Shown: positions 24,797-33,181 of the stretch, piece by piece
How positions within the stretch are numbered: the stretch's first letter is position 1
How the letters are laid out: each line of letters opens with the position of its first letter
From: Actinacidiphila acididurans
GTDB taxonomy: Bacteria > Actinomycetota > Actinomycetes > Streptomycetales > Streptomycetaceae
Direction of reading: 5' to 3'
Assembly (NCBI RefSeq): GCF_016918855.1
Contig: NZ_JADKYB010000016.1
Coordinates: 124,001-188,000 of the forward strand
DNA length: 64,000 nucleotides
The notes under the pieces: generated by a model
Seen by the model: the letters and a program-made list of their open reading frames with translations, nothing else
The model's database searches: none
What the model was told of the DNA's origin: nothing
Position numbers and translations under genes: made by a program

Positions 24797-25031
24797 GCAC
24801 CTGCTCCGGGGTCGCACCGGTGGTCGCCGGCCGCGACGCCCGCCGGGTGAACCATGAGGACAACGTCGGCGAGATTTGTCGGCATCAGGCCCATTATCCC
24901 CCGAATGGCGGGGGTTTTTCGCGGCGTGGCAGAGCGCTTCCCGGCCGAGCCGCGGTGACGGAGTGCGAGGGCGCGCGTGCGCCGGGTGGCAGCGTATCCG
25001 CCGCCGCGGGCCGGGCCGGACCGGCCGGCGG

Positions 25032-25247
25032 TCATCCGGCGGCCGGTCCGGGCAGCGGGTCCTGGGTCGGGGCGAGGACCGTGAACACCACCAGCCCGGG
25101 GCGGGCGGGGCCGGGAGCGGGCGGATTCACCCCGGGAAAGCGCTCCACCAGTGCGTCGAAGACCCGGTACGCGCTGGTCTCGTCCCGGGCTGTGATGAGT
25201 ATGTGGACCAGGCCCGGCCGCCCCAGGTCCTCCCAGTCGTCGGTCAC
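25032..25247 (-). CDS. Small conserved-type hypothetical protein, 71 aa
   Basis: A 71-residue protein starting at GTG 25247 behind GGAAGGAGAG. It has one likely alpha/beta unit: LVHILITARDETSAYRVFDALVERF, followed by a Pro-rich turn and the strand GLVVFTVLAPTQDPL. The regular alternation and the good ribosome site make it a credible gene. I do not recognise a function. Confidence 0.55.
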   Translation of the reverse strand: MTDDWEDLGRPGLVHILITARDETSAYRVFDALVERFPGVNPPAPGPARPGLVVFTVLAPTQDPLPGPAAG

Positions 25248-25542
25248 CGCCGGCTCTCCTTCCCTCGGTCTGCCGCGATCGGATTGCCCGCAGTGACCTC
25301 GTGGCGCGCGGAGGCGGTTGCGGCCGGGATCGCGGTTCACCCGCACGGGAGCGCGCGCGGGGGCGTGCACCGCGGGCGTACGGCACCGGCGCACGAGACG
25401 GCGCGCGCATGGGCCCGGCACGACTGGGAGGTGCGGCGGTGCGGGGCGCAGGGTAACGGCATGCGCGCCGCGGCGCCGGGTACACGCAAGGGTGCCGCGG
25501 GGGCGAGTCCGCGTTCCCGCATTCGATGTACCGGGAGTACCG

Positions 25543-25779
25543 ATGACCGAGCCGCATCCCGAGCCGTTCCCCGGGCCGACCCCGCCGGGGCGGCCGGGCG
25601 AACCCGCGCCGGGACCCGATCCGGTGCCGGAGCCCGAGCCGCGTCCGGTGCCGGGCCCCGCGCCCGACCCGGTGCCCACCCCGCCCGGCCCCGAGCCCGT
25701 TCCCCCGGGCCCGGCCCCCGATCCGTTGCCGCCGACGCCGCAACCGAATCCGATTCCCGCCCCCGGCCCCCTGACCTGA
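25543..25779 (+). CDS. Proline-rich small protein, 78 aa
   Basis: ATG 25543 has GGGAG six bases upstream. Nearly half of the 78 residues are Pro, arranged in PxP/PEP steps (EPHPEPFPGPTPPGRPGEPA), with few charged and almost no hydrophobic residues, so it is expected to be an extended, unfolded polypeptide. It has no signal peptide or membrane segment. Small Pro-rich proteins of this kind occur in streptomycetes without known function. The extreme composition could also be a chance product of GC-rich DNA. Confidence 0.45.
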   Translation: MTEPHPEPFPGPTPPGRPGEPAPGPDPVPEPEPRPVPGPAPDPVPTPPGPEPVPPGPAPDPLPPTPQPNPIPAPGPLT

Positions 25780-25802
25780 GCCGGCCGCGCCGAGGGCACC
25801 AA

Positions 25803-25828
25803 GTGGCGGGAGAGCGCTCTCCCGCCAC
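25803..25828. terminator. Perfect 26-bp palindrome
   Basis: Arms GTGGCGGGAGAGC / GCTCTCCCGCCAC meet with no loop bases; in RNA it would form an 11-bp stem with a tetraloop. It is placed after the Pro-rich protein gene and probably acts as its terminator. Confidence 0.6.
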
Positions 25829-25853
25829 CCATCACACCAGCAGATCACCGCGC

Positions 25854-25891
25854 ACGAGGTGCGGCCGCCCCGGACGGCGACCGCACCTCGT
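25854..25891. terminator. Hairpin ending the reductase gene
   Basis: Arms ACGAGGTGCGG / CCGCACCTCGT enclose a smaller CGCC/GGCG stem, one base past the stop of the minus-strand epimerase-family gene. On the plus strand it is followed by TTTCACTTTC. Confidence 0.75.
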
Positions 25892-25892
25892 T

Positions 25893-26921
25893 TCACTTTC
25901 CTGACGTCACGCCGTGAGCGATGAGGCTCTCGGCGGTCTCCGCGATGGTGTCCTCGACAGGACGGGGCACCCAGCCGAGGATGCGCTCCGCCTTCGCGCT
26001 GGTGGCGTCCAAGTGCAGGCCGAGTTGCGGACGCAGCAGGCGCAGTTGCGGGTTGAACCGGCTGAGGACGCGAGCGAGGGCCAAGGGCATCTCGCGCGTC
26101 GGCGCTTTCGCCGCGCGGTCGCCGAGCCGTTGCCGCAGGATGCGGGCGACCTCGACCATGCGCAGGCTGGGGCCGGCGGAAGCGAGCCAGCGTTCCCCGG
26201 CCGCGGCCGGGTGGGTCATGGCGCGCACATGCAGGTCCGCGACGTCACGGACATCGACCCAACTGAATCCGAACGGCGGGCACGCGGGAACCTCGCCGTC
26301 GAGCATCCTGCGGATGATCTGCAATGAGGGGGGTTCGTCAGGCCCCAGGACGGGCCCGAGGACGCCGACGGGGTGCACGGCGGTGAGCTCGGGTCCGTCA
26401 CCCTCGTCCTGGACGAACCGCCAGGCCGCGCGCTCCGCGAGCGTCTTCGACCGCTGGTACGGCGCGATGTCGGCGTCGACGTTCGTCCAGTCCTCCTCCG
26501 TGAACGGCGTCGAACGCGGCGGGTGACCGTAGCCGATGGCACCGAACGCGCTGGTCAGCACTACTCTGCGGACGCGGGCGGCGCGGGCTGCCCGCAGCAC
26601 TCTCAGCACGCCGTCCCGCGCGGTGCCGACCATTGCCTCTTCGCTGTCCGGTCCGTTCCGCAGCGTCGGCGAGGCCACGTGGAGCACGTAGTCGCATCCG
26701 GCGACCGCCTCTTCCCATCCGTCGTCGCTCTGCAGGTCGGCGCGGACGACGGTCAGCCGCGCGTCGTCGAAGTCGGTTGCGGCGTGCAGTCGCGCGCGAA
26801 GCGTGGACGCGCGTGCCGGGTCGCGAACGGTGGTGCGCACCTCGTGCCCGGTTCGCAGCAGTTCGAGCACGCACCAGCTCCCGATGAAGCCTGATCCTCC
26901 GGTGACCAATACCTGTGCCAT
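25893..26921 (-). CDS. NAD(P)-dependent epimerase/dehydratase (dihydroflavonol-4-reductase-like)
   Basis: The 342-residue extended SDR has VLVTGGSGFIGSWCVLELLR at the N-terminus, YVLHVASPT, the catalytic Ser in VVLTSAFGAIG and YQRSKTLAERAAW with catalytic Tyr/Lys. It is most like DFR-type aldehyde/ketone reductases. GAGGA precedes ATG 26921. It follows the aldo/keto reductase gene by 39 bases on the same strand, so both are probably one operon controlled by the divergent TetR protein. A role in reducing a toxic carbonyl compound is inferred. Confidence 0.85.
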   Translation of the reverse strand: MAQVLVTGGSGFIGSWCVLELLRTGHEVRTTVRDPARASTLRARLHAATDFDDARLTVVRADLQSDDGWEEAVAGCDYVLHVASPTLRNGPDSEEAMVGTARDGVLRVLRAARAARVRRVVLTSAFGAIGYGHPPRSTPFTEEDWTNVDADIAPYQRSKTLAERAAWRFVQDEGDGPELTAVHPVGVLGPVLGPDEPPSLQIIRRMLDGEVPACPPFGFSWVDVRDVADLHVRAMTHPAAAGERWLASAGPSLRMVEVARILRQRLGDRAAKAPTREMPLALARVLSRFNPQLRLLRPQLGLHLDATSAKAERILGWVPRPVEDTIAETAESLIAHGVTSGK

Positions 26922-26960
26922 GTGTTTTTCCTCAGCTCGGGCCCGGGCGGACGACGCGGA

Positions 26961-28010
26961 TTACGACAGCGCCATTCCGGGGATGCGCCTCCGGATGGCG
27001 TCCAGCTCCGCCTCGTCGGAGATGCCCTGCCAGTCGTACCTGGGTGTGTACGGCGCCTCCAGGGCGCGTACGTCGTCGTCGGTGAGCTCGACGTCCAGGG
27101 AGGCGACGGCCTCGTCGATCTGCCGGGTCGAGCCGGCTCCGACCAGCGGCGCGGTGACGACCGGCTGGCGTCGCAGCCAGGCGAGCGCGACCTGCGGGCG
27201 GCTGACGCCGTGGGCGTCCGCGACCTGTCCGACCGCGTCGACGATCGCGCGGTTGGACGCCTCTTCGGCGGGCGAGTAGAGCATGTCGGCGAAGGCGCCG
27301 TCGGTGGCGGAACGGCGTGTCGACCTCGCGTCGTCCCAGCCGCGGGCGAGGCGGCCGCGGGCCAGCGGTGACCACACGACGGTGCCGACGCCCTCGTCCA
27401 GGCACAGCGGGATCATCTCGCGCTCTTCCTCGCGGGCGAGCAGGTTGTAGTGGTCCTGCATGGTCACGAACCGCGCCCAGCCGTGTCGTGTCTGGAGGTG
27501 CAGCGCCTTCGCGAACTCCCACGCGTGCATCGACGAGGCACCGAGGTAGCGCACCTTGCCGGCCTTCACGAGGTCGCTCAGGGCTTCGAGGGTCTCCTCC
27601 AGCGGAGTGGCGTGGTCGTTGCGGTGCACCTGGTACAGGTCGATGTAGTCCGTCCCGAGCCGGCGCAGCGAGTGGTCGACCTCGGTCATGATCGCCTTGC
27701 GCGACAGTCCTCGCCCGTTGGGCCCCGGGCGCATCGGGTGGCGCAGCTTGGTGGCGATCACCACGTCGTCGCGGTCGGCGAAGTCCTTGAGCGCCCGGCC
27801 GAGGATCTCCTCGCTGGACCCGTTCGAGTACATGTTCGCGGTGTCGAAGAAGTTGATCCCCGCCTCCAGCGCGTGCTTGATGAGCGGGCGTGCCTCCTCC
27901 TCGCCCTTCGACCAGACGGGGTGCCCGCGCTCGGGCTCGCCGTACGTCATCGCACCGATCGCTATCGGAGACACGTCCAGGCCGGTCGCGCCGAGTTTGA
28001 TGTATCGCAT
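26961..28010 (-). CDS. Aldo/keto reductase
   Basis: The 349-residue TIM-barrel oxidoreductase has AKR features: MRYIKLGATGLDVSPIAIG at the start, the catalytic Asp/Tyr region NFFDTANMYSNGSSEEILGR, KLRHPM with the active Lys, and YIDLYQVHRNDHATPLEETL with the His. It belongs to the YajO/Tas-like group acting on small aldehydes or ketones with NADPH. It is the first gene of the minus-strand pair with the epimerase-family gene; its start lies directly after the two TetR operators, so it is probably repressed by that TetR protein. Confidence 0.9.
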   Translation of the reverse strand: MRYIKLGATGLDVSPIAIGAMTYGEPERGHPVWSKGEEEARPLIKHALEAGINFFDTANMYSNGSSEEILGRALKDFADRDDVVIATKLRHPMRPGPNGRGLSRKAIMTEVDHSLRRLGTDYIDLYQVHRNDHATPLEETLEALSDLVKAGKVRYLGASSMHAWEFAKALHLQTRHGWARFVTMQDHYNLLAREEEREMIPLCLDEGVGTVVWSPLARGRLARGWDDARSTRRSATDGAFADMLYSPAEEASNRAIVDAVGQVADAHGVSRPQVALAWLRRQPVVTAPLVGAGSTRQIDEAVASLDVELTDDDVRALEAPYTPRYDWQGISDEAELDAIRRRIPGMALS

Positions 28011-28026
28011 GATGCTCCTCTAGGCT

Positions 28027-28072
28027 TATCTGGAGAGGTCTCCAGATACCGTAGTGGAGAATTCTCCGGATA
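28027..28072. promoter_or_regulatory. Pair of TetR operators in the AKR/TetR divergent promoter
   Basis: Site 1 (28027-28048) is a perfect dyad, TATCTGGAGA-N2-TCTCCAGATA. Site 2 (about 28053-28072) is a closely related dyad with core GGAGAATTCTCC and right half TCTCCGGATA. Their centres are 24 bp apart. They fill the gap between the aldo/keto reductase and tetR starts, as expected for autoregulation and repression of the reductase operon. Confidence 0.85.
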
Positions 28073-28088
28073 GCAAAGTGGGGCTTCA

Positions 28089-28625
28089 GTGGTCCGTTCG
28101 GACGCCCGTGAGAACCGGGCACGCATCCTCGCGGCCGCCCGCGAGGCGTTCGCCGAGGACGGCAGCACGTCGATGAACCAGGTCGCCCAACGCGCAGGCG
28201 TCGGCGCCGGCACCCTGTACCGGAACTTCCCGACCCGCGAGGCCCTGGTCCTCGCGGTCTACCAGGACGAAGTCGACCGCATCATCGGCGCCGTGCCCGG
28301 CCTGCTCGCGGAGCTGCCGCCGGTCGAAGCGCTTCGTCACTGGACGACCCTGCTCGTCGCAGCGATGCGCAGAAAGCACGGCCTCGGCGACGCCCTCAGC
28401 GCCGGCGCGCACCAGACGATCACCGAGCGGACCTACGGCCCGGTCGTCGCCGCGATCAACCAGATCCTCGACGCCGGCAAGCAGGCCGGCACCATCCGCG
28501 ACGATGCCGACCCCGCTGACTTCCTCCAACTCACCGGCGCCCTCTGGCGCGCCACCCCCGGCCCCGACGACCGGTCCCCCCACATGCTGACCCTCATCCT
28601 CGACGGCCTCCGCGCAGCGCGGTAG
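28089..28625 (+). CDS. TetR-family repressor
   Basis: The 178-residue protein has the TetR N-terminal helix-turn-helix (ARENRARILAAAREAFAEDG, TSMNQVAQRAGVGAGTLYRN, FPTREALVLAVYQDEV) and a helical ligand-binding C-terminal half. It is divergent from an aldo/keto reductase and reductase operon, and two near-identical dyads lie between them, so it probably represses that operon and itself. The GTG start has only a weak GGGG ribosome site. Confidence 0.9.
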   Translation: MVRSDARENRARILAAAREAFAEDGSTSMNQVAQRAGVGAGTLYRNFPTREALVLAVYQDEVDRIIGAVPGLLAELPPVEALRHWTTLLVAAMRRKHGLGDALSAGAHQTITERTYGPVVAAINQILDAGKQAGTIRDDADPADFLQLTGALWRATPGPDDRSPHMLTLILDGLRAAR

Positions 28626-29277
28626 ATCCCGTCACCGCCGGCCCCAGGGCCTGTGCCGGGTTCGGATCATCGTTTCCCGGTTTCACTGATGCCGGGGCCT
28701 CTGCCGCCTGGTTGTTGTCGAGGGTGGCGCATGGTGACCTCTGCCGAGCACGTCCTCGACTTCCGCCGTCGGACAACCGCCGCCGACCAGGACGGTCGCC
28801 CTGCTGCAAGCCCCGGCGCGACCGCCGGTGCGCCGTTCGCCGCATATCGGCGGCCGTCGCTCAGCGACCGCACCACGGAGGTCGGCGAGGCCACCGCCGT
28901 CACCCGCACCCCCCGGCACCGACGCCGGGCTCCACTCGTTCCGGTCTCATTCGCGGCCCGCCTACGCCACCCGTCCGGTGGACGACGTCAAACTGAGCAC
29001 GCCACGCGAATCCGGCCCGGCCTGTACGGGTCCCGCACGTCCGGACCGCGTATTCGCCGCGCGTCAACGCTCGCCGCCGTGCCGTCAACGTCGCGTCAAA
29101 TCGCCTGCCCTCCCGGTATGCCGGACGGCTGTGACGGTGACGGCGAGGAGAAGTGCCGTTCCCCGGAACAGCGTGTCATGGTTCGTCACGCCGAGAACGA
29201 TGCCGCGGATACGACGACAAGGCCGACGGCCTCCGGGAGCCGCGTCGGCTCCCGGAGGCCGTGATACGTCCGGCGCC
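28626..29277. other. Gene-free stretch (about 650 bp)
   Basis: I find no credible gene. Open frames on both strands (for example 28653-29264 plus and 28667-28909 minus) have low-information Arg/Pro/Ser compositions and no domain pattern. The only structured element is the long hairpin at its right end. Confidence 0.5.
29226..29262. terminator. 17-bp perfect stem terminator
   Basis: Arms ACGGCCTCCGGGAGCCG / CGGCTCCCGGAGGCCGT are perfectly complementary with a 3-base loop, 16 bases past the stop of the minus-strand monooxygenase operon. There is no U tract. Confidence 0.85.
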
Positions 29278-30630
29278 CTACAACGGGGGGAGTGCCAGGT
29301 GTTCACGCAGAGTCGTGCCCTCGTAGGCAGTGCGGTAGGCGCCCCGCTCCTGCAGTTCGGGGACGACCTTGTCCACGATGTCGGTCAGTGACGACGGCAG
29401 CAGGTGCGGCACGATGTTGAAGCCGTCCGCGGCCCGGGTGCGGACATAGTGCGTCCACTCATCGGCGATCTGCCCGGCGGTGCCGACGAACGGCGGCCGT
29501 CGGGAGGACACCGCGCGGACCAACTCCACAATGGACAGGTTCCTTTCGGCCGCGAGATCACGCCACTTCTGGATCTGCGCGAGCTTGCCGGTACGGTTCT
29601 CGATCGCGATCGTGCCGCGCGACGGGTCGAGTTCGGTGTCGCTGGGCTCGACGTCCGGCAGCGGCCCGTCGGGGTCGTAGTCGGACAGGTCCCTGCCCCA
29701 GTAGTGCTCGAGGAAGGCGATCGCCTGGGGCGGCGAGACCTGTTCCTCCCGCAACCAGCGCGCTTTCTCCTCGGCCTCGCGCGTGGTTTCGCCAACCACG
29801 ACCACGGCGCCCGGCAGGATGCGCACCGCCTCGGCCGGCCTGCCGTACCGGGCCAGCCGGCTGCGCAGGTCCGCGGCGTAGGCGCGGGCCTTCTCGTAGT
29901 CGGTGTTGGCGGAGAACACCACATCGGCGTGGGCGGCGGCCAGTTCGCGGCCGCCGTCGGAGTCGCCGGCCTGGAAGAGCACCGGCCGGCCCTGTGGGCT
30001 GGGCGGCACGGTCGCGGTAGCGCGCAGCCTGACCAGGTCCGTGTCCCGCTCCACCCACCGGACGCAGTCCACGCCGCCGGCCGGGCGGCTTCCGGCGCCC
30101 GACCACAGTTCCTTGGCCGCCGCCACGAAGGCCGTCGCGCGCTCGTAGCGGCGCTCGTGCTCCAGCCAGCCACCGTGCCGGAAGTTCGCGCCGGTCCAGG
30201 CGTTGTCGGTGGTGACGATGTTCCAGCCGGCCCGGCCCCGCGACAGGAGGTCCAGCGAGGCGAGCCTGCGGGCCAGGTCGGCCGGGTAGTTGTAGGTGGT
30301 GTTCTGGGTGGCGACCAGTCCGATCCTGCTGGTGGCCCCGGCGAGCGCGGACAACTGCGTGATGGCGTCGGGGCGTCCGGCGACGTCGAGGTCGAAGACC
30401 CGGCCCAGGCCCTCCCGCACCCGCAGCCCCTCGCCGAGGAAGAAGGCGTCGAACAGGCCGCGTTCGAGCAGTCTGGCCACCGCGAGAAACGTGTCGACCG
30501 AGGTGTGCGACGGCGAGTCCGGCTGCGTCCAGATCAGTTGGGATCCCACGCCGGTGAAGAAGACACCGAGGTGGACCTGGGCGTTCGGGTCGTACTCAGG
30601 GACGGCGGCGCCCGGTACCGGTTCGGTCAT
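29278..30630 (-). CDS. LLM flavin-dependent monooxygenase (NtaA/SnaA/DszA type)
   Basis: The 450-residue luciferase-like protein has the NtaA/DszA subgroup pattern: VHLGVFFTGVGSQLIWTQPD, LLERGLFDAFFLGEGLRVRE, ATQNTTYNYPADLARRLASL, SRGRAGWNIVTTDNAWTGAN, and RPVLFQAGDSDGGRELAAAH. These enzymes use FMNH2 from a separate reductase to cleave C-N or C-S bonds or oxidise thiophenes and sulfones. GAGGTGA precedes ATG 30630, and the gene starts 10 bases after the stop of the next LLM gene in the same operon. The strong hairpin downstream ends the transcript. The true substrate is not known; the sulfur-type leader peptide upstream of the operon favours an organosulfur compound. Confidence 0.87.
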   Translation of the reverse strand: MTEPVPGAAVPEYDPNAQVHLGVFFTGVGSQLIWTQPDSPSHTSVDTFLAVARLLERGLFDAFFLGEGLRVREGLGRVFDLDVAGRPDAITQLSALAGATSRIGLVATQNTTYNYPADLARRLASLDLLSRGRAGWNIVTTDNAWTGANFRHGGWLEHERRYERATAFVAAAKELWSGAGSRPAGGVDCVRWVERDTDLVRLRATATVPPSPQGRPVLFQAGDSDGGRELAAAHADVVFSANTDYEKARAYAADLRSRLARYGRPAEAVRILPGAVVVVGETTREAEEKARWLREEQVSPPQAIAFLEHYWGRDLSDYDPDGPLPDVEPSDTELDPSRGTIAIENRTGKLAQIQKWRDLAAERNLSIVELVRAVSSRRPPFVGTAGQIADEWTHYVRTRAADGFNIVPHLLPSSLTDIVDKVVPELQERGAYRTAYEGTTLREHLALPPL

Positions 30631-30640
30631 GGTGGTCACC

Positions 30641-31750
30641 TCACGAAGTAGTGGCCGCCGCGCGGGCGAACCGGCTGACCGGGCGCGGCAGGCCCAGGGT
30701 CTCGCGCAGGGTCGCGCCCGGCCGCGGCGGCACGTGCAGCCCGGCCTCCGCCAGGGCGGGCAGCACCTGCCGGGTGAGCACCGGCAGATCGACGGCGAGT
30801 TCCGCGGGAACGAGCCGCACGCCGTCGACACTGCCTGCCAACGCCCCCAGGAGATCCCTCAGTCCGGCGGCCGTGCCGACGTGGCGAAGACGGCCGGTCT
30901 CCTGCCACGGCGCCACCGCGTCGAGCGCGGCGAACCGTTCGGCAGCGGGCACGGAGGTGTCGAGCAGCACTTCGACCTCAGCGAACACCAGGGGCGCGCC
31001 GGCCTCACGGGCGACCGCCGCGGCGGCGGCGACGCCTTCCGCGTCCGGCTGCCCGACGAGGGCGATGTCCGCGCGGCCACCGGCGCCGAGGTGGTCGGGA
31101 GCGAGCACCACGATCTGGCCCTGCGGCGGCCGGGGCGTGATCAGCGGACCCTTTACGTCGAAGCGTGCGCCCCGGAAGTCGACGTGGTGGACTTTCCGCC
31201 AGTCCAGGAAGCGGCCGGTCGCCACGTCCTTGATGACCGCGTCGTCCTCCCAGGAGTCCCACAGCGCGCGGGCCACGTCGATGACGTCGGCGATTTCCCG
31301 CCGCAGCGCCTTGGCATCCAACGGCCGTGCACCCACCGTGCCTTGGGCCTCGGCGTCGTTGGCCGCTCCGACGACCCAGGCGGCGCGCCCACGGCTCGCG
31401 TGGTCCAGCGAGGCCAGCTGCGTGGCCAGATGGAACGGCTCGGTGACGGTGGCGTGCAGGACCGGCGCGAGGCCGATGCGGTCGGTGAGCGTGGAGACGT
31501 AGGCGGCGCGGACCCCGGCTTCCGGGCGCCACCGGCCGCCGGGCGGCAGCGGTCCGTCGGCGAAGGTCGCCAGGGCGAAGCCGCCGGCTTCGGCGGCCGC
31601 GACGGTCCGGTGCAGTGCCTGCGGGCCGACCGCGTCGGCGGGTGGGACGGACGCGATCCGTCCGGCGGCCGGGTGGGCGCCGTCGCCGTCGGCCTCCAGC
31701 GCGAGGTGGAGAGTGCCGCCCCGGCCGGCGCCTTTGTCAGGACCGGGCAT
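30641..31750 (-). CDS. LLM-type monooxygenase, divergent
   Basis: The 369-residue protein is a shorter, more divergent luciferase-like fold member: AVGPQALHRTVAAAEAGGFA, ATVTEPFHLATQLASLDHAS, RGRAAWVVGAANDAEAQGTV, and a C-terminal RLVPAELAVDLPVLTRQVLP then LGLPRPVSRFARA. It shares the YP/GRAxW pattern with the downstream gene and may form a heteromeric partner. ATG 31750 has GGAGG nine bases upstream and overlaps the end of the DUF1684 gene by 14 bases; GTG 31759 is an alternative start. The operon order is DUF1684, this gene, then the NtaA-type monooxygenase. Confidence 0.8.
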   Translation of the reverse strand: MPGPDKGAGRGGTLHLALEADGDGAHPAAGRIASVPPADAVGPQALHRTVAAAEAGGFALATFADGPLPPGGRWRPEAGVRAAYVSTLTDRIGLAPVLHATVTEPFHLATQLASLDHASRGRAAWVVGAANDAEAQGTVGARPLDAKALRREIADVIDVARALWDSWEDDAVIKDVATGRFLDWRKVHHVDFRGARFDVKGPLITPRPPQGQIVVLAPDHLGAGGRADIALVGQPDAEGVAAAAAVAREAGAPLVFAEVEVLLDTSVPAAERFAALDAVAPWQETGRLRHVGTAAGLRDLLGALAGSVDGVRLVPAELAVDLPVLTRQVLPALAEAGLHVPPRPGATLRETLGLPRPVSRFARAAATTS

Positions 31751-32603
31751 GGTGGTCACCCTCCTTCTCCGGGACGGACCGGCTGGACCGCACCGGCGCA
31801 GTAGGGCTCTTCTCGCCGGCTTCGATCGCGACGGTCAGCCGGTTCTCGGCGGGCGGCAGCGGGCAGGTGGCCAGTTCGGTGTACGCGCACGGCAGATTGG
31901 TGGCCCGGTTGAAGTCCACCATCACCCGGCCCTCGGCGTCAGGCGCGTCGACGGCAACCGACCGGTTGGCGGCGTACGTGGTGACGCCGGAGGTCCCGTC
32001 GGTGAGCAGCACGAACAGGCTCCCGGGCGACCTCCCGTTGAACGCGGTGAGCCGGTGGGTGGTCCCGTCGAGGTCGAACTCGACTGCTCCGGGGGCCTCG
32101 TAGACGTGCTGGAGCCCCTCGACGACCGAGCCCACGGTGGTGGGCCGGGGCTGGTCGAACGGCACGTAGCGGCCGCTGCGCGCCCAGCGCGGGTCGGGGG
32201 CGTACGCCGGGGTGCCGGTGTACGCGGCGAGCAGTTCGTTCTCCGGGTGCCGGGGACGCAGGATGTCGTGGCCGCCGCGCTTGGCGACCTCGATCACCGC
32301 GTCGCCGGCGACCGGGAAGAGGCCGCCGCGCTCCTCGATCACGCCGAACTCGTGCCGTCCGTGCAAGGCCTGGCCGTCAAGGACCAGCCGCTCGTCCTCG
32401 GACAGTTCCACCACCACGCCTTGGGCAGTGCTCGACCATGCGCCGGGAGCGTCGTCGAAGCGGGTGGGAATCGCGGTCAGCCAGTGCAGGCCAGTGATGG
32501 CGAGGAAGCCGTGCGGGTCGGCGCGCACCGTCTCGTGCCGGGCGTGCCACGCCTGCCACTCCTGGACGAAGGCGGTGCGGTCGGTCTCTGCGGGGGCGGT
32601 CAT
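31737..32603 (-). CDS. DUF1684 protein
   Basis: The 288-residue protein matches the DUF1684 pattern: WQAWHARHETVRADPHGFLA, ITGLHWL, then a central TYAANRSVAVDAPDAEGRVM, VDFNRATNLPCAYTELATCP and LPPAENRLTVAIEAGEK at the end. The conserved DFNRAxNPPCA-like block near the C-terminus is the family signature. The biochemical role is not known to me. GGAG lies five bases before ATG 32603. It is first in the operon behind the leader peptide at 32909-33037, so it is likely part of organosulfur or related catabolism. Confidence 0.8.
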   Translation of the reverse strand: MTAPAETDRTAFVQEWQAWHARHETVRADPHGFLAITGLHWLTAIPTRFDDAPGAWSSTAQGVVVELSEDERLVLDGQALHGRHEFGVIEERGGLFPVAGDAVIEVAKRGGHDILRPRHPENELLAAYTGTPAYAPDPRWARSGRYVPFDQPRPTTVGSVVEGLQHVYEAPGAVEFDLDGTTHRLTAFNGRSPGSLFVLLTDGTSGVTTYAANRSVAVDAPDAEGRVMVDFNRATNLPCAYTELATCPLPPAENRLTVAIEAGEKSPTAPVRSSRSVPEKEGDHHARS

Positions 32604-32908
32604 GGCGTCTCCGTATGGTGTCGGGCGGTCCGAGAGGGCCGGTCTGGCTGATGACGGCTTGCCGTCGGGGACAGCGGGGGGTCCGGACGCAGGCGTAACG
32701 CCTCCCGCTCTCAGGCGCCTGACCCACCGCCGCGGCGCGGGCATGCCGAACAGAGCCCGGCCCGGACGCACGGGTCCGGGAAGGGCGGCACAGGGAAGGG
32801 CGGCACAGGGAAGCGCCGGAGGCGGTGGAGGAGCCCGGGCGGGAGCGGGCGGAGGCGGCGTCCGCGCAGTCGGCCCGCGGCGCGCGGCAGCGGGAGACTA
32901 AGGGAGGT
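32604..32908. promoter_or_regulatory. Leader region between leader peptide and monooxygenase operon
   Basis: These 305 bases separate the leader peptide stop from the DUF1684 start. No gene is seen. If the leader peptide works by attenuation, the alternative hairpins or terminator must lie here; the sequence is repetitive in GGGAAGGGCGGCACA units near 32775-32810, but I could not resolve a clean terminator. Confidence 0.35.
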
Positions 32909-33037
32909 CTACGGTGTCGCCCTCGGCACCCGCGCACCGCGCCCCGGACACAGCGCGCCGGCGACGCGGCGGAAATCGATGTGACGGCGCGAGAACAGCG
33001 CAACGGCGAGGAAAGGTCGCTCGCTGGAGCCCTGCAC
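32909..33037 (-). CDS. Cys-type sulfur leader peptide, 42 aa
   Basis: A short frame starts at GTG 33037 with a near-perfect Shine-Dalgarno GGAGGTGA seven bases upstream (33042-33049). It encodes 42 residues with the block LFSRRHIDFRRVAGALC. Actinobacterial leader peptides upstream of cysteine, sulfate and sulfonate genes share an RRHIDL-x-RV-x-x-ALC core and are thought to sense cysteine supply when the ribosome reaches the Cys codon. Here it precedes the DUF1684/monooxygenase operon on the same strand. The excellent ribosome site, the motif and the context make it a real gene despite its size. The 13 residues after the Cys are less typical. Confidence 0.8.
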   Translation of the reverse strand: MQGSSERPFLAVALFSRRHIDFRRVAGALCPGRGARVPRATP

Positions 33038-33181
33038 GGCGTCACCTCCGCGTTCCGATCGGCTCCCACGGCCGAGGCCGTGATCGCGAACACTCATGAC
33101 CTGCGATCACGGTAACTCCACACCCGGCCGAGCACAATGGCGCGCCGAAAGGAGCAGCCACGGGACTGACCGCGCAGATGG

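Noticed and set aside
28653-29264. 203-codon ORF in the gap before the LLM operon
   Set aside because: Arg/Pro/Ser/Thr-rich without regular secondary structure; frames on both strands look equally random; no ribosome site.
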